Shown: positions 33,662-41,941, numbered from the stretch's first letter. The stretch is 64,000 nucleotides of DNA from an uncultured Mycoplasmatota bacterium (GCA_900550255.1 URQZ01000006.1:7120-71119), one strand, 5' to 3'. Translations and numbers: made by a program. Notes: a model not told the origin generated them from the letters alone.

Positions 33662-34471
33662 AAATAGAATAACTAAAGTACCAACAATTAAACAGTAGTA
33701 CACAAAATAAATAAGTTTTCCTTCTTTAACTAAACTTCTAAACCATTTAGTAGCAATATATGTAAATATAAAGGCAACAACAACACTAATGAAGTAAAAT
33801 AAAAGTTGAATGCTATCAAGATTTGCTTTTAATAAATCTTTTATACCAATAATCATTGTAGCTAAAGTAATGGGAATATATAACATAAATGAGAAATCAA
33901 AAGCGGTTTCTCTTTTTAGATTTCTAAACATTCCACCAACAATAGTTGATCCACTTCTACTAATTCCAGGAAGAAGTGCGACTACTTGAAATAGGCCAAT
34001 TACTAGAGCATCTTTAAAAGTTATTTCTTTTCCATTCTTTTTACCTTTAAAATCTTTAATTAAAAATAAAAATAAAGCTGTTATTAATAAAGTAAGACCT
34101 ACAAATTTTATATTTTTTTCAAGAAAATCAAAAAGGCCAAATTTAGTTACAACAAGTCCCATTATACCAGCAGGAATTGTTCCGATAACAATCAACCAAC
34201 AATATTTATAATTAGAATAATATTTATTTTCTTTAGTTTTTAAGTAACTAAAGAAGGAAACAATCAATTCACATATTTTTTTTCTATAAATAATTACAAT
34301 AGCTAAGAAGCTACCAAAGTTAGTTAAGATTGCTAAAATATTGTAATCAATATGACTAGAACTATTTAATAGTTTTTGGAAAATTAATAAATGTCCGCTG
34401 GAAGATACAGGAATTGGTTCTGTAATTCCTTGAATTATCCCTAAAAAAATAAATTTAATAAGTTTTAACAT
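33656..34471 (-). CDS. uppP: Undecaprenyl-diphosphatase (BacA family)
   Basis: This 271-residue, multi-span membrane enzyme removes one phosphate from undecaprenyl diphosphate to recycle the lipid carrier for peptidoglycan and surface polymers. Motifs: GIIQGITEPIPVSSSGHLL near the N-terminus with the (E/Q)xxxE pair and PVSSSGH, and LLPGISRSGSTIVGG with the phosphate-binding PGxSRSG. The first acidic residue of the usual EGxTE is Gln here, a variation known in the family. The start is ATG at 34471 with AAGGTG. Each cycle of the glycan assembly in the first 24 kb would depend on such an enzyme. Confidence 0.95.
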   Translation of the reverse strand: MLKLIKFIFLGIIQGITEPIPVSSSGHLLIFQKLLNSSSHIDYNILAILTNFGSFLAIVIIYRKKICELIVSFFSYLKTKENKYYSNYKYCWLIVIGTIPAGIMGLVVTKFGLFDFLEKNIKFVGLTLLITALFLFLIKDFKGKKNGKEITFKDALVIGLFQVVALLPGISRSGSTIVGGMFRNLKRETAFDFSFMLYIPITLATMIIGIKDLLKANLDSIQLLFYFISVVVAFIFTYIATKWFRSLVKEGKLIYFVYYCLIVGTLVILFL

Positions 34472-34557
34472 AATATCACCTTAATTAATTATATACTATA
34501 AAATTGATTTAATAAATAAAAATGATTAAATTAAATAAAATTTAATAAGGTGATATT

Positions 34558-34782
34558 ATGCTTGCTCGAATTTTCTTTTTTTTAATTGGATTTGGATTTA
34601 CGGTAGTTGGAAATGTTTATATCATTAGTTATCTTAATTTATTAACTATTGGGTATAATTTTTTTGATTATGTCAATTTTATAATTAGGAGAATAGAATG
34701 TTTATATTCGATTATTGGAATTATAATTATTATTATCTCAATTTTTTGGCCAGGAGGGAAAAAATATGAATTACATATATGA
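34558..34782 (+). CDS. Small membrane protein, two spans
   Basis: A 74-residue protein starting behind AAGGTG, with hydrophobic segments at about 4-27 and 50-67 and a charged end GGKKYELHI. It overlaps the next gene by 17 bases, and that gene's ribosome binding site (AGGAGGG) lies inside it, so the two are co-translated. Divergent from uppP, with which it shares a mirror-image start region. I do not recognise a family; a role in the envelope is only suggested by hydrophobicity. Confidence 0.65.
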   Translation: MLARIFFFLIGFGFTVVGNVYIISYLNLLTIGYNFFDYVNFIIRRIECLYSIIGIIIIIISIFWPGGKKYELHI

Positions 34783-35404
34783 TATACTTATTAATTTTAA
34801 TGAAAATTTGTATGATTTTTATGATTGGAATTTAAATGATCAAATAGATCATATTAGAAAAATTCCTGTTTTTAAAATAGATAGTGAATTTCTTTATAAT
34901 TTGAAAAAGAATGATATTATTTTAAACAAGGATTTTTTAAATAAAATTTATAATAAAACAGAAATATTTACGATGAAAAGTATTAAAACCTTAAATTATG
35001 CATGCCTTTTTTGTGATGGTATGGAGGTAGTTGGTATATATATATTGAATGGTAAAATTTTAAAAAGTAAATTACTTATTGATGAGGAAGAAGAAGTGGT
35101 TGAATTTTCTGAGCGACTTAAAGAAGAAAACATTACATATGAAATAATAAAAGAAAATGATATTATTAAGTATAAGACTAGAAAAGAAATAGAAATAGAA
35201 ACATATGTAAAAAAAGAAATAAGAAATTTGAAAAAAGAAAATAATATTAATAAACTTAGTTATTTATATTATGAGTGTTTTAATACAAAAGAAACGAACA
35301 AAGATAAAATAATTGAAAATTTTGATTATTATCTTGAAAAAGATTTTGATTTTTTAATGAATAAACTTTATAAATTTTTTAAATTATTACAATTTAATAA
35401 ATAA
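34766..35404 (+). CDS. Conserved-looking cytoplasmic protein of unknown function
   Basis: A 212-residue soluble protein beginning MNYIYDILINFNENLYDFYDWN, with a run DHIRKIPVFKID soon after. These features look family-like (a YIYDILLNF..YDFYEW-type start is familiar from Bacilli proteins of unknown function), but I cannot name it safely. The middle has CLFCDGMEVVGIYILNGKI, possibly a beta-rich domain. The C-terminal half is acidic and helical (EIEIETYVKKEIRNLKKE). AGGAGGG sits 9 bases upstream. It shares a transcript with the small membrane protein. Confidence 0.65.
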   Translation: MNYIYDILINFNENLYDFYDWNLNDQIDHIRKIPVFKIDSEFLYNLKKNDIILNKDFLNKIYNKTEIFTMKSIKTLNYACLFCDGMEVVGIYILNGKILKSKLLIDEEEEVVEFSERLKEENITYEIIKENDIIKYKTRKEIEIETYVKKEIRNLKKENNINKLSYLYYECFNTKETNKDKIIENFDYYLEKDFDFLMNKLYKFFKLLQFNK

Positions 35405-35455
35405 AATGTATAACTTTATAAAATTAAATCCACAATATAATTGAGGAGGAATTTT

Positions 35456-36007
35456 ATGAAAAAAATAGCATTGGCTTTTTCGATGTTGATGATTATCTTA
35501 ATGAGTGGTTGTGGTGAAAAAACAGTTTTAAATACCCCAACCAAGAAAGTTGAAGCTTTCTTTGCTAATTATCAAACTTTAGATGATAATGTTTTAGCGC
35601 AGTTAGATGAAACCATTGATAAAGATGACACTTTAACTGATGAACAAAAAGATGAATATCGTGAACTTATGAAAAAACATTATAAGAATTTAAAATATGA
35701 TGTTAAAGATGAAGTAATTGATGGTGACAAAGCAACTGTTACAGTTGAAATAGAAGTAACAGATTATACTAAAGTTATGTCTGATGCTGATAAGTATCTA
35801 GAAGAAAATAAAGATACCTTTAATGATGAAGAAGGAAAATATGATAAAACTTTATTTACAAAATATCGTCTAGATAAATTAAAAGAAGCAAAAGATACTG
35901 TTAAATACACTTTAGATATGACACTTACTAAAGTAGATGATGAGTGGCAATTAGATGATCTTAGTGATATTGATGAGAAAAAAATACATGGAATGTATGA
36001 ATATTAG
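35456..36007 (+). CDS. Lipoprotein of unknown function
   Basis: ATG 35456 follows GAGGAGG. The 183-residue product has a lipoprotein signal, KKIALAFSMLMIILMSGCG, with the lipobox Cys at about residue 19. It then has an acidic, Lys/Asp-rich domain with TVEIEVTDYTKVMSDADKYL and a C-terminal beta segment KVDDEWQLDDLSDIDEKK. The TVTVEIEVTDY...VDDEWQL pattern suggests a DUF4878/NTF2-like fold as in other Firmicutes lipoproteins, but this is tentative. Expected on the outer face of the membrane. It is a single gene closed by a terminator. Confidence 0.75.
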   Translation: MKKIALAFSMLMIILMSGCGEKTVLNTPTKKVEAFFANYQTLDDNVLAQLDETIDKDDTLTDEQKDEYRELMKKHYKNLKYDVKDEVIDGDKATVTVEIEVTDYTKVMSDADKYLEENKDTFNDEEGKYDKTLFTKYRLDKLKEAKDTVKYTLDMTLTKVDDEWQLDDLSDIDEKKIHGMYEY

Positions 36008-36009
36008 AA

Positions 36010-36037
36010 ACGGATAAATTAATTTGTCTGTTTTTTA
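36010..36037 (+). terminator. Rho-independent terminator after the lipoprotein
   Basis: ACGGATAAA (36010-36018) pairs with TTTGTCTGT (36023-36031), including two G-U pairs, followed by TTTTTT. Confidence 0.7.
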
Positions 36038-36135
36038 TTTTTGTATATATAATAAGAAAAGTTTATAAAATAAATATTAGTAACTTATTTTTTTCCTCTT
36101 TTTACAAAATTTTAATTATATATTATTCTTTTTTT

Positions 36136-36205
36136 AGGAGGGATAAATATAGAGTGTACAGAAAAATTTTATACATGTAAATATGACAAACCATTTAAAG
36201 AAATA
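36136..36205 (+). other. Strong ribosome binding site followed by an ATA codon where the Rpn-like gene should start
   Basis: AGGAGG (36136-36141) lies seven bases before ATA at 36149. From that codon the frame reads on, open and conserved-looking (ECTEKFYTCKYDKPFKEIM), into the ATG at 36206. The layout is that of a normal ATG start changed to ATA. The annotated ATG at 36206 has no ribosome binding site of its own. Confidence 0.65.
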
Positions 36206-37027
36206 ATGTTGAATGAAAAAAATAAGGACATTTTAACAAAACTTCTTGAACATATTTTAAAAGTAAAAATTACTAATATTGAAATAAATAATATAGAACG
36301 TAACAGTAGAAATATAAAAATTAAGAGAAAACATTTAGATGCGCTTCTTACTACAAATGAGGGAAAAATTGGAATAGAAGTTAACGCTAACAATAAAAGT
36401 TATGTTCATCCACGAAATTTTGCTTATATATGTGATACCTATGCAAGTCATACATTAGTTGGAGAAATTTATAATGAGGATATAAAGATTATACAAATTA
36501 ATTTTAGTTATAGCCTTAATGATTCAATACCATATAGAATTTATAGAATAAAAGATGATCACGGAAATTTGTATGTTGAAAATTTTGTTATTTATGATTA
36601 TAATATGGAATACTATAAAAAAATTTGGTATACTAATAATGAAAGAAAAATAAAAAAAGACAAATATCTGATAATGTTAGATTTGGAAAGCGAAGAGCTA
36701 AAAAAAATAGCAAAAAAAGATAAGGTGGTAAATAAATATATGGATGAATTAGTAAATTTAAATGAAAACCCAAAATTTAGAGAGTATATGACTGCAGAAG
36801 AAGATGCTAGGAAAATATATAATTCAGAAATGTATGAAGCTCGACAAACAGGTATGCAAGAAGGTTTAAAAAATGGACTAAAACAGGGAAAGGAGCAAGG
36901 TTTAGAACAAGCAACTAAAGAAATAGTTGAAAAAATGTTAAAAGAAAAAATGAAAGAAGAAGAAATTTCTAAATTTACAGGTTTATCGTTAGAAGAAATA
37001 AATAAAATCAAAATAATAAATGAATAA
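36206..37027 (+). CDS. Rpn/PD-(D/E)XK nuclease family protein (YhgA-like), N-terminus probably upstream
   Basis: From ATG 36206 the product is 273 residues; reading back to ATA 36149 adds 19 that fit the family start (CKYDKPFKEIMLNEKNKDI). The core has KRKHLDALLTTNEGKIGIEVNA, with Asp and Glu placed like a PD-(D/E)XK site, although the usual E-x-Q ends as E-x-N. Residues from about 205 show the typical MYEARQTGMQEGLKNGLKQG tail and a closing KEEEISKFTGLSLEEI segment. Rpn proteins are recombination-promoting nucleases that occur in many fast-changing copies and are often called transposase-like. No terminal inverted repeats are seen. It may be poorly expressed because of the start codon change. 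Confidence 0.75.
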   Translation: MLNEKNKDILTKLLEHILKVKITNIEINNIERNSRNIKIKRKHLDALLTTNEGKIGIEVNANNKSYVHPRNFAYICDTYASHTLVGEIYNEDIKIIQINFSYSLNDSIPYRIYRIKDDHGNLYVENFVIYDYNMEYYKKIWYTNNERKIKKDKYLIMLDLESEELKKIAKKDKVVNKYMDELVNLNENPKFREYMTAEEDARKIYNSEMYEARQTGMQEGLKNGLKQGKEQGLEQATKEIVEKMLKEKMKEEEISKFTGLSLEEINKIKIINE

Positions 37028-37061
37028 TAAATTTCATAGATTTAAATAAAGGGGGATTAAT

Positions 37062-37343
37062 ATGCGTATTATACCAGATATTTCCCCTAAAACATTTACT
37101 TTAAGCGCTGTTATTATTGGTTATTTACTTATAGATGATACAACTGCTAATGAACAGAATGCTTTAGGAAACTGGCTAATGTTAATTGCCCAAGTATTGT
37201 GTACTAATGCTTTTTATAAACAGGTTCAACAAGAACGAAGTACTAGTACTAATCAACCTAATATAGAACAAACTATACAAATGATTCAAAAAATGATAGA
37301 TGCGATGAGTAAAGAAATCGATAATTTAAAGAAACAAACTTAA
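37062..37343 (+). CDS. Small conserved-looking membrane-associated protein
   Basis: A 93-residue protein after AAAGGGGG. It starts MRIIPDISPKTFTLSAVIIG, with a hydrophobic stretch to about residue 25, a second one at LGNWLMLIAQVLCTNAFYKQ, and a C-terminal helix IEQTIQMIQKMIDAMSKEIDN that could form a coiled coil. I do not recognise a named family. It sits between the Rpn-like gene and dacF, with its own terminator. Position near sporulation genes is only weak context. Confidence 0.65.
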   Translation: MRIIPDISPKTFTLSAVIIGYLLIDDTTANEQNALGNWLMLIAQVLCTNAFYKQVQQERSTSTNQPNIEQTIQMIQKMIDAMSKEIDNLKKQT

Positions 37344-37369
37344 AGGACATAATTTGTCCTTTTTTTCAT
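37342..37369 (+). terminator. Rho-independent terminator
   Basis: AAAGGACA (37342-37349) pairs with TGTCCTTT (37355-37362), loop TAATT, then T residues. Confidence 0.85.
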
Positions 37370-37389
37370 AAACTTAAATAGGTGAGAAC

Positions 37390-38439
37390 ATGAAAAAAAT
37401 ATTAGTATTGCTTTGTTTATTAATACCTTTAAAAATTAGTGCTATATCAACAAGTGCTAGATCTGCTATTCTTATGGATATGGATAGTGGTAGAATTTTT
37501 TATGCAAAAAATATTAATAGTCAGCAAAGTGTAGCATCTATTTCAAAAATACTTACAGCTGTAGTTGCAATAGATAATGGCAATTTAAAAAATAAAGTAA
37601 TTGTCGGTAATGAAATAAAAAAAGCTTACGGTTCTGGTATATATATAAAAGAAGGTGAAAAACTAACTTTACAGGATTTACTTTACGGATTGATGTTAAG
37701 AAGTGGAAATGATGCAGCTTTAGCTATAGCCAATAATGTTAGTAAAAATACGGAATCATTTGTCAAAAAAATGAATGAAAAAGCACAAGAATTAGATATG
37801 AAAAATTCTTTATTTAGGAATCCACATGGTTTAGATCAAGAAGATGGTGGAAATATTTCAACGGCATATGATATGGCAAAACTTACTAGTTATGCTATGA
37901 AAAATAAAAATTTTAAGAAAATTGTTGCAACGGAAAAATATACATTAAAAACAAATAAAAATACTTATGTTTGGCATAACAAAAATAAACTTTTATATCG
38001 CTATAAATATACAACAGGAGGTAAAACAGGTTTTACAAAAATTGCTCGAAGAACTTTAGTCACAACTGCGAGTAAAAATAATCTTAATTTAGTTGTTGTA
38101 ACTTTAAATGATGGAAATGATTTTACAGATCATGAAAATTTATTTGAATATGCTTTTAATAATTATACAAATTATAAAATTTTATCAAAAGGTTTTATAA
38201 AAATAAAAAAAGAAAATTATTACAAAAAACATAAGTTATATATTAAAAATGATTATAGTTATCCATTAAGTATTGATGAAAAAGATAGTATTAGAATAAA
38301 ATATCAATTAAAAAAGATTAGAAAATTAAAAAATAATTCAAAAGTTGGAACAGCCAAAATATATTTTGGAGATAAATTAGTTCATGAGGAGAATATATAT
38401 TTAAAATATTCTAGTAAAAAAAGTAAAGGTTGGTTTTAG
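37390..38439 (+). CDS. dacF: D-alanyl-D-alanine carboxypeptidase, DacF-like (peptidase S11)
   Basis: The 349-residue penicillin-binding protein has a signal peptide (KKILVLLCLLIPLKISA). Its serine peptidase motifs are SISK at 50-53 (nucleophile Ser50), SGN in LMLRSGNDAALA, and KTG in TTGGKTGFTKIARR. A C-terminal beta domain follows. S11 carboxypeptidases trim the terminal D-Ala from peptidoglycan stem peptides. Linkage to spmA and spmB directly downstream (one-base gap) is typical of sporulation operons, where the enzyme sets cortex cross-linking; DacF in Bacillus lies beside the spoIIA operon instead. The DacF name is therefore a functional guess; DacB is the alternative. Confidence 0.85.
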   Translation: MKKILVLLCLLIPLKISAISTSARSAILMDMDSGRIFYAKNINSQQSVASISKILTAVVAIDNGNLKNKVIVGNEIKKAYGSGIYIKEGEKLTLQDLLYGLMLRSGNDAALAIANNVSKNTESFVKKMNEKAQELDMKNSLFRNPHGLDQEDGGNISTAYDMAKLTSYAMKNKNFKKIVATEKYTLKTNKNTYVWHNKNKLLYRYKYTTGGKTGFTKIARRTLVTTASKNNLNLVVVTLNDGNDFTDHENLFEYAFNNYTNYKILSKGFIKIKKENYYKKHKLYIKNDYSYPLSIDEKDSIRIKYQLKKIRKLKNNSKVGTAKIYFGDKLVHEENIYLKYSSKKSKGWF

Positions 38440-39021
38440 ATGATAAATAAAATATGGGGTTTTTTCATCATAATAGGAAGTGTTTTTTGCCTTTTAACAA
38501 ACAAAGTAGATGTATTAAATAATGAAATATTAGAGTGTACTAAAAGTAGTTTAGATATGATTATAAAAATCTTTCCTGTTATGGCCTTATGGCTTGGAAT
38601 AATGAATATAGCAAAAGTGTCAGGTTTATTAGGCAAATTTTCAAAATTGCTATATCCTATATTAAAAAAACTTTTTCCCGAAATACCAAAAGAACATGAG
38701 TCTTTAAGTTTAATTGCTTCAAATATTATTGCTAATATGTTTGGACTTGGTAATGCCGCAACTCCATTTGGTTTAAAAGCTATGAAATCTCTTCAAGAAT
38801 TAAATGATAAGAAAGATACAGCATCTCGTAGTATGATTACTTTTTTGGTATTAAATACTAGTGGAGTTACTTTAGTTCCAACAGCTATTATATCGCTTAG
38901 AATGATGTATGGGAGTAAAAATCCAACAGAGGTTGTAACTATGTGTATTTTGGCCACCTTTATTTCTACCATAGGAGGTCTTATTATGGATCGTTTTTTA
39001 GCTAGAAAGAGGTTAAAATGA
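38440..39021 (+). CDS. spmA: Spore maturation protein A
   Basis: A 193-residue membrane protein with about five spans and a Gate/nucleoside-recognition fold: PVMALWLGIMNIAKVSGLLG, FSKLLYPILKKLFPE, and NIIANMFGLGNAATPFGLKAM with the conserved GLGNAATPFG. SpmA acts with SpmB in spore core dehydration and heat resistance. It abuts the carboxypeptidase gene and overlaps spmB by four bases, as in other spore-formers. Its presence implies that the organism can sporulate or did so recently. Confidence 0.93.
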   Translation: MINKIWGFFIIIGSVFCLLTNKVDVLNNEILECTKSSLDMIIKIFPVMALWLGIMNIAKVSGLLGKFSKLLYPILKKLFPEIPKEHESLSLIASNIIANMFGLGNAATPFGLKAMKSLQELNDKKDTASRSMITFLVLNTSGVTLVPTAIISLRMMYGSKNPTEVVTMCILATFISTIGGLIMDRFLARKRLK

Positions 39022-39539
39022 TTAATACAATATCGAGTTTAATTATACCAGTATTAGTGCTATTTGTTATAATTTATGGTTTAATAAAAAAAACTAATAT
39101 ATATGATGTTTTTGTTGATGGAGCAGGTGAATCATTTGATTTAGTTTTGACAATGTTTCCATGTCTACTTGGTATGATATTTGGAATAAATATATTTTTA
39201 AAAAGTGGTATTTTAGATTTTATTTTTAAAGCAATAGAACCTTTTTTTACTTATTTAAAAGTACCGATAGAAATATTTCCAATGATAATAATGCGCCCAA
39301 TATCAGGAAGTTCATCTTTGGCAATTTTAAACAATATTTTTGAAAATTTTGGGCCCGATAGTTTTGCTGGAAGACTTGCAAGTGTTATTCAAGGATCAAC
39401 GGATACAACTTTTTATATTTTAACTTTATATTTTGGAAGTATTGGAATAAAAAAAATAAGATATGCTTTATGGGCAGGTTTATTTGCTGACTTATTAGGA
39501 ATTTTGAGTGCTATTTTTTTAGTTAATATTATGTTTTAA
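39018..39539 (+). CDS. spmB: Spore maturation protein B
   Basis: A 173-residue membrane partner of SpmA. The key segments are DVFVDGAGESFDLVLTMFPC, FPMIIMRPISGSSSLAILNN with the family RPxSGSSS motif, and VIQGSTDTTFYILTLYFGS. The ATG overlaps the spmA stop (ATGA), showing coupled translation. It completes the dacF-like/spmA/spmB operon. Confidence 0.93.
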   Translation: MINTISSLIIPVLVLFVIIYGLIKKTNIYDVFVDGAGESFDLVLTMFPCLLGMIFGINIFLKSGILDFIFKAIEPFFTYLKVPIEIFPMIIMRPISGSSSLAILNNIFENFGPDSFAGRLASVIQGSTDTTFYILTLYFGSIGIKKIRYALWAGLFADLLGILSAIFLVNIMF

Positions 39540-39590
39540 CATTGATAATTTTTTCAAAATTTGATATCCTATTAATAGGAGGAATCGGAT

Positions 39591-40031
39591 ATGAAAAGAT
39601 TTGGTTTTGCTATATTTTTATTAAGTATATTTTGTTTAACTGGATGTGGAACAAAAACATTAAATTGTTCAATGGTTAATGATGCAAATGCAGAACTTAA
39701 AATTAACCAAGATGTAATTGTTGATTTTAAGAAGGATCAAATGGTTAAGTTTGATATGAAAACTTCAGTTGATTTAAGTGATAATTATGCTAGTTATGCA
39801 GATGAGCTTGAAAAAAATTTAAAAAAAGAATATGAAAAATATGATAAAAAAGAAGGTTTAGAAGTTAAAACAACTAAAACTAAAAAAAAGGTAACTTTAA
39901 GATTTTATGCTAATCTAGATAAAATGAGTGAAAAAGCAAAAAAAGAGTTTGATATTGTTGACTCTGGACAAACAATGAGTGATGTAAAAAAGACACTAGA
40001 AGAACAAGGATATTCTTGTAAAGAAGCGTAA
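39591..40031 (+). CDS. Small lipoprotein, YehR-like
   Basis: AGGAGG precedes the ATG. The 146-residue protein has the signal KRFGFAIFLLSIFCLTGCG with lipobox Cys at about 19. It then has a Lys-rich soluble domain with VKFDMKTSVDLSDNYASYAD, RFYANLDKMSEKAKKEFDI and the end EEQGYSCKEA. Length and the second-half pattern recall DUF1307/YehR lipoproteins of unknown function, but the match is from memory only. A terminator overlaps its last codons. Upstream, TTGATA and TATCCT about 16 bases apart (39543-39570) could be its promoter. Confidence 0.7.
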   Translation: MKRFGFAIFLLSIFCLTGCGTKTLNCSMVNDANAELKINQDVIVDFKKDQMVKFDMKTSVDLSDNYASYADELEKNLKKEYEKYDKKEGLEVKTTKTKKKVTLRFYANLDKMSEKAKKEFDIVDSGQTMSDVKKTLEEQGYSCKEA

Positions 40032-40047
40032 GCTTCTTGTTTTTTTT
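40021..40047 (+). terminator. Rho-independent terminator after the YehR-like lipoprotein
   Basis: AAGAAGC (40021-40027) and GCTTCTT (40032-40038) form a 7-bp stem with a GTAA loop, then GTTTTTTTT. Confidence 0.85.
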
Positions 40048-40081
40048 ATTATATTAATGTATACTTTTGAAAGGTGATAGT

Positions 40082-40798
40082 GTGGAAAGAATTCAAAAAA
40101 TAATTGCAAATAGTGGATATTGCTCAAGAAGGAAAGCCGAAGAGTTGATTAAAGCTGGTAAAGTAAAATTAAATGGAGAAGTAATTAGAGAATTAGGTAC
40201 AAAAGCAAATTATAGTGATCAAATAATGGTCGATAATCACTTAATAAGTGAAGAAAATAAAGTTTATTACTTGCTTAATAAACCACGCTCTATTATTACA
40301 TCAGTTAGTGATGATAAAAAAAGAAAGACAGTTGTTGATTTAATAAATACAGATAAAAGAATTTATCCAGTTGGTAGACTTGATTATGATACAACGGGGA
40401 TTTTAATTCTAACAAATGATGGAGAACTGGCTAACTTAATAATGCATCCTAAAAACAAAATTGATAAAGTTTATATTGCTAAAGTAAAGGGTTTAGTTAA
40501 TAAAGAAATAGCTATGAAACTTTCTAATGGCGTTTTTGTCGATGGAAAGAAAACATCTAAAGCTCATGTTAAAGTAAAAAAATATGATAAAAAAAGTCAA
40601 ACATCTGTTGTAGAGTTAACTATTCATGAAGGACGAAATCATCAAGTAAAAAAAATGTTTGAAGCTGTGGGTTTTGAAGTATTAAAATTAAAACGTGAAA
40701 GAATTTCTTTTTTAGATGTTTCTAATTTAAAATCGGGAGAATATCGTAAATTAAGCATTAAAGAGGTAAAAAAATTATATAGTGAGGTAAAAAAATAG
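40082..40798 (+). CDS. rluB: 23S rRNA pseudouridine synthase, RluB/RsuA family
   Basis: AAGGTGAT lies 5 bases before GTG 40082, which I prefer over TTG 40067. The 238-residue enzyme has an N-terminal S4 RNA-binding domain (ERIQKIIANSGYCSRRKAEE, residues 2-21, then IKAGKVKLNGEVI). The catalytic region PVGRLDYDTTGILILTNDGEL contains the active Asp, and ELTIHEGRNHQVKKMFEAVG is the family C-terminal motif. It converts a uridine to pseudouridine in large-subunit rRNA (RluB is most common in Firmicutes with this layout). RsuA-type action on 16S rRNA cannot be ruled out. Confidence 0.92.
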   Translation: MERIQKIIANSGYCSRRKAEELIKAGKVKLNGEVIRELGTKANYSDQIMVDNHLISEENKVYYLLNKPRSIITSVSDDKKRKTVVDLINTDKRIYPVGRLDYDTTGILILTNDGELANLIMHPKNKIDKVYIAKVKGLVNKEIAMKLSNGVFVDGKKTSKAHVKVKKYDKKSQTSVVELTIHEGRNHQVKKMFEAVGFEVLKLKRERISFLDVSNLKSGEYRKLSIKEVKKLYSEVKK

Positions 40799-40824
40799 AA
40801 CGGCTTTATTAGTCGTTCTTTTCG
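40797..40824. terminator. Terminator between convergent rluB and ferredoxin genes
   Basis: AGAACGGC (40797-40804) pairs with GTCGTTCT (40812-40819), including one G-U, followed by TTTT. It may serve both directions because A residues precede it. Confidence 0.7.
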
Positions 40825-41024
40825 ATTTGAATAGCTGATGTAGGACATCCTTCAACAGCATCCATAACATCCTCTTTTAATTCACTATCCATATTATCAA
40901 TAATATTGTTATCTTCTTTAGCCTCAGCTAAACCTTCGTCATTTATTTCAAAAACATCACTTGCAATGGCCATACAAGCACCACATCCAATACAAGCTTC
41001 ATCATTAACTCTAACTTTTTCCAT
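40809..41024 (-). CDS. fer: Ferredoxin, single [4Fe-4S] type
   Basis: The 71-residue protein has a CIGCGACMAIASDVFEI cluster loop with three Cys (CxxCxxC) near the N-terminus and the fourth in VEGCPTSAIQIE near the end. This is the pattern of Bacillus-type [4Fe-4S] ferredoxins, with an acidic middle (DEGLAEAKEDNN). The start at 41024 has AAGGAGGAAAT upstream on this strand. It would donate electrons in anaerobic metabolism; a link to the radical SAM activase is possible but not shown. Confidence 0.93.
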   Translation of the reverse strand: MEKVRVNDEACIGCGACMAIASDVFEINDEGLAEAKEDNNIIDNMDSELKEDVMDAVEGCPTSAIQIEKND

Positions 41025-41128
41025 ATATTTCCTCCTTAAAACATTATAAGAAAAAAAGAAACTAAATGCAAGTAAATAGTTTTAAAAACAAAAAAAATAT
41101 GTTATCATTATAATAGCGAGGTGATAAC

Positions 41129-41941
41129 ATGGCAAGTAGAATGGAACGATATTACAAGCAAGGTAATACACGTTTAAAAAGAAGTGAACGTAATCAAGAA
41201 TTATATCGTGACATTTATGATTCTGCCTCATATAGCAATATAGAGGGAATTGCAACTATTGAAAAAAGTAATGAAATCGATATCACCAAAGTAAAAAAAA
41301 TGCTTAAAAATAGGGAAGAGTATAAAAGACAAAAGGAAGTAAGTCGTTTAATAAAAAAAGAACCAGAAGTTAAAGTAAAACCGGTTCAAACCCTATCTTT
41401 AGATAATGATAAAAACTATGATATTAGAGATATATTAGATAAAGCCAAGGTTAATAAAAAAAGCGATGATAAATATCATAGTATAGATAATACTAGTTAT
41501 GATATTTTAAAGAAATTAAAAGAAAAAAAAGAATTATTTAAAGATGAACCTGATGAAGATGAATTACGTGAATTAATTGATACTATTACGGGTAATACAG
41601 CTATAAATCAATTAAATGATAAAGAACTAAGTCTGGATTTATTAGATGATTTAAAATCAAATAATGATGATACAGTAATAAAAGATAACTCTGCTGTAAA
41701 AAATATTTTAGAAGAAGCCAAAAAAGAAGAAATGCGCAAAAAAGAAGATACTACTACATCTGAATTGGATAAATCATTTTTTACTTCAAGTCTAAATTTT
41801 GGCGAAGATGACTTTGAAAAAATTGCTAGTTTAACTAGCAATCTAAAGAAAAATAATGTTCTTTTAAAATTATTAGTATTAGTTGTACTAATTGCAGTAA
41901 CTGCCGGAATAATTTTTTTAGTTTATAATTTTATTAAGTAA
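41129..41941 (+). CDS. Tail-anchored protein of unknown function
   Basis: Starts behind GAGGTG. The 270 residues are highly charged and mostly helical: MASRMERYYKQGNTRLKRSE at the N-terminus, LSLDNDKNYDIRDILDKAKV in the middle, an acidic FKDEPDEDELRELIDTITG. One C-terminal membrane span (LLKLLVLVVLIAVTAGIIFL) is followed by only six residues, so the bulk faces the cytoplasm. No known domain is recognised. A -10 TATAAT at 41109-41114 is the likely promoter. It ends convergently against the ger operon. Confidence 0.7.
   Translation: MASRMERYYKQGNTRLKRSERNQELYRDIYDSASYSNIEGIATIEKSNEIDITKVKKMLKNREEYKRQKEVSRLIKKEPEVKVKPVQTLSLDNDKNYDIRDILDKAKVNKKSDDKYHSIDNTSYDILKKLKEKKELFKDEPDEDELRELIDTITGNTAINQLNDKELSLDLLDDLKSNNDDTVIKDNSAVKNILEEAKKEEMRKKEDTTTSELDKSFFTSSLNFGEDDFEKIASLTSNLKKNNVLLKLLVLVVLIAVTAGIIFLVYNFIK

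Noticed and set aside
36206..37027. Rpn-like gene as part of an insertion sequence
   Set aside because: No terminal inverted repeats, target duplication or DDE transposase are visible. The family spreads without a standard IS structure.
41101..41128. GTTATCA and TGATAAC flanking the promoter of the tail-anchored gene, like the half-sites of the operator at 32856
   Set aside because: The halves face outward with 14 bases between, and the right half is simply the common GGTGATAAC ribosome-binding context before ATG.
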